The notes below the pieces were generated by a model, which saw only the letters and a program-made list of their open reading frames with translations, had not been told where the DNA came from and ran no database searches. Of a stretch of DNA of 5,141 nt, positions 5,084 to 5,141 are shown piece by piece; within the stretch, counting starts at the first letter, position 1; each line of letters opens with the position of its first letter. The position numbers and the translations under genes were made by a program. The stretch lies in assembly GCA_964236585.1 (NCBI GenBank), contig CAXSFE010000179.1, positions 1 to 5,141 of the forward strand, read 5' to 3'. The stretch comes from CAXSEF01 sp964236585. Its GTDB lineage: Bacteria > Pseudomonadota > Alphaproteobacteria > Acetobacterales > Acetobacteraceae.

Positions 5084-5141
5084 AGAAAGCAAGGCTGGGC
5101 TCCGCCCAGACCCGCCAGGGGCGAGCCGCCCCTGGACCGGC
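5084..5141 (+). repeat. Palindromic double-hairpin repeat, copy D, cut by the window end
   Basis: Begins at the base after the DUF3108 stop codon. It has leader GAAAGCAAGG, stem 1 at 5095-5100 with 5104-5109 (6 bp, loop TCC), linker ACCCG, stem 2 at 5115-5123 with 5127-5135 (9 bp, loop AGC) and tail GACC. The order matches copies A and C. Bases 5109-5141 are the exact reverse complement of 872-904 in copy B. In stem 1 the second pair is T-A here and C-G in copy B, a compensatory change. The match to copy B still holds at the last base, so the element may continue past the window. Confidence 0.8.

Noticed and set aside
4067..5092. 341-codon open frame on the minus strand opposite the VOC/DUF3108 pair
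   Set aside because: Gly/Ala/Arg-rich with no recognisable motif, and antisense to two genes with clear family signatures.

Overview
The window comes from a very GC-rich bacterial chromosome (clearly above 65% G+C by eye, not counted). The gene content fits an alphaproteobacterium, most likely Acetobacteraceae or a relative in the Rhodospirillales: an ELM1/DUF1022-family protein, a short CatE-like VOC protein, a DUF3108 envelope protein, a CCA-encoding tRNA-Val, and short palindromic repeats after stop codons. The taxon is an inference from these families and base composition; there is no rRNA or other marker gene.

Layout: (1) 1-780 (+) is the 3' part of an ELM1-family putative glycosyltransferase that begins before the window. 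(2) 781-951 is a gap filled by two palindromic repeat copies facing each other. (3) 952-2868 (+) is a 638-aa soluble protein I cannot assign to a family; it seems to be built from about four related beta-rich segments. (4) 2869-3028 is a convergent gap with a third repeat copy. (5) 3298-3029 (-) is an 89-aa exported protein with a candidate promoter and a leader hairpin. (6) 3525-3451 (-) is tRNA-Val(CAC) with a candidate promoter at 3540-3568. (7) 3717-4211 and 4208-5083 (+) are a two-gene unit overlapping by 4 nt: a single-domain VOC protein (GTG start) and an exported DUF3108 protein (TTG start). (8) 5084-5141 is a fourth repeat copy, cut by the window end.

The genes do not form one pathway. 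The only clear operon is the VOC/DUF3108 pair, and its partners have no obvious functional link. The most unusual signal is non-coding: four copies of a double-hairpin intergenic element in which stem sequences differ between copies while base pairing is kept. Copies B and D share 33 identical bases in opposite orientation and bracket the 4.2 kb between them. The second most unusual is the unassigned 638-aa protein. I see no CRISPR array, transposase, toxin-antitoxin pair, phage gene or recognisable defence system.
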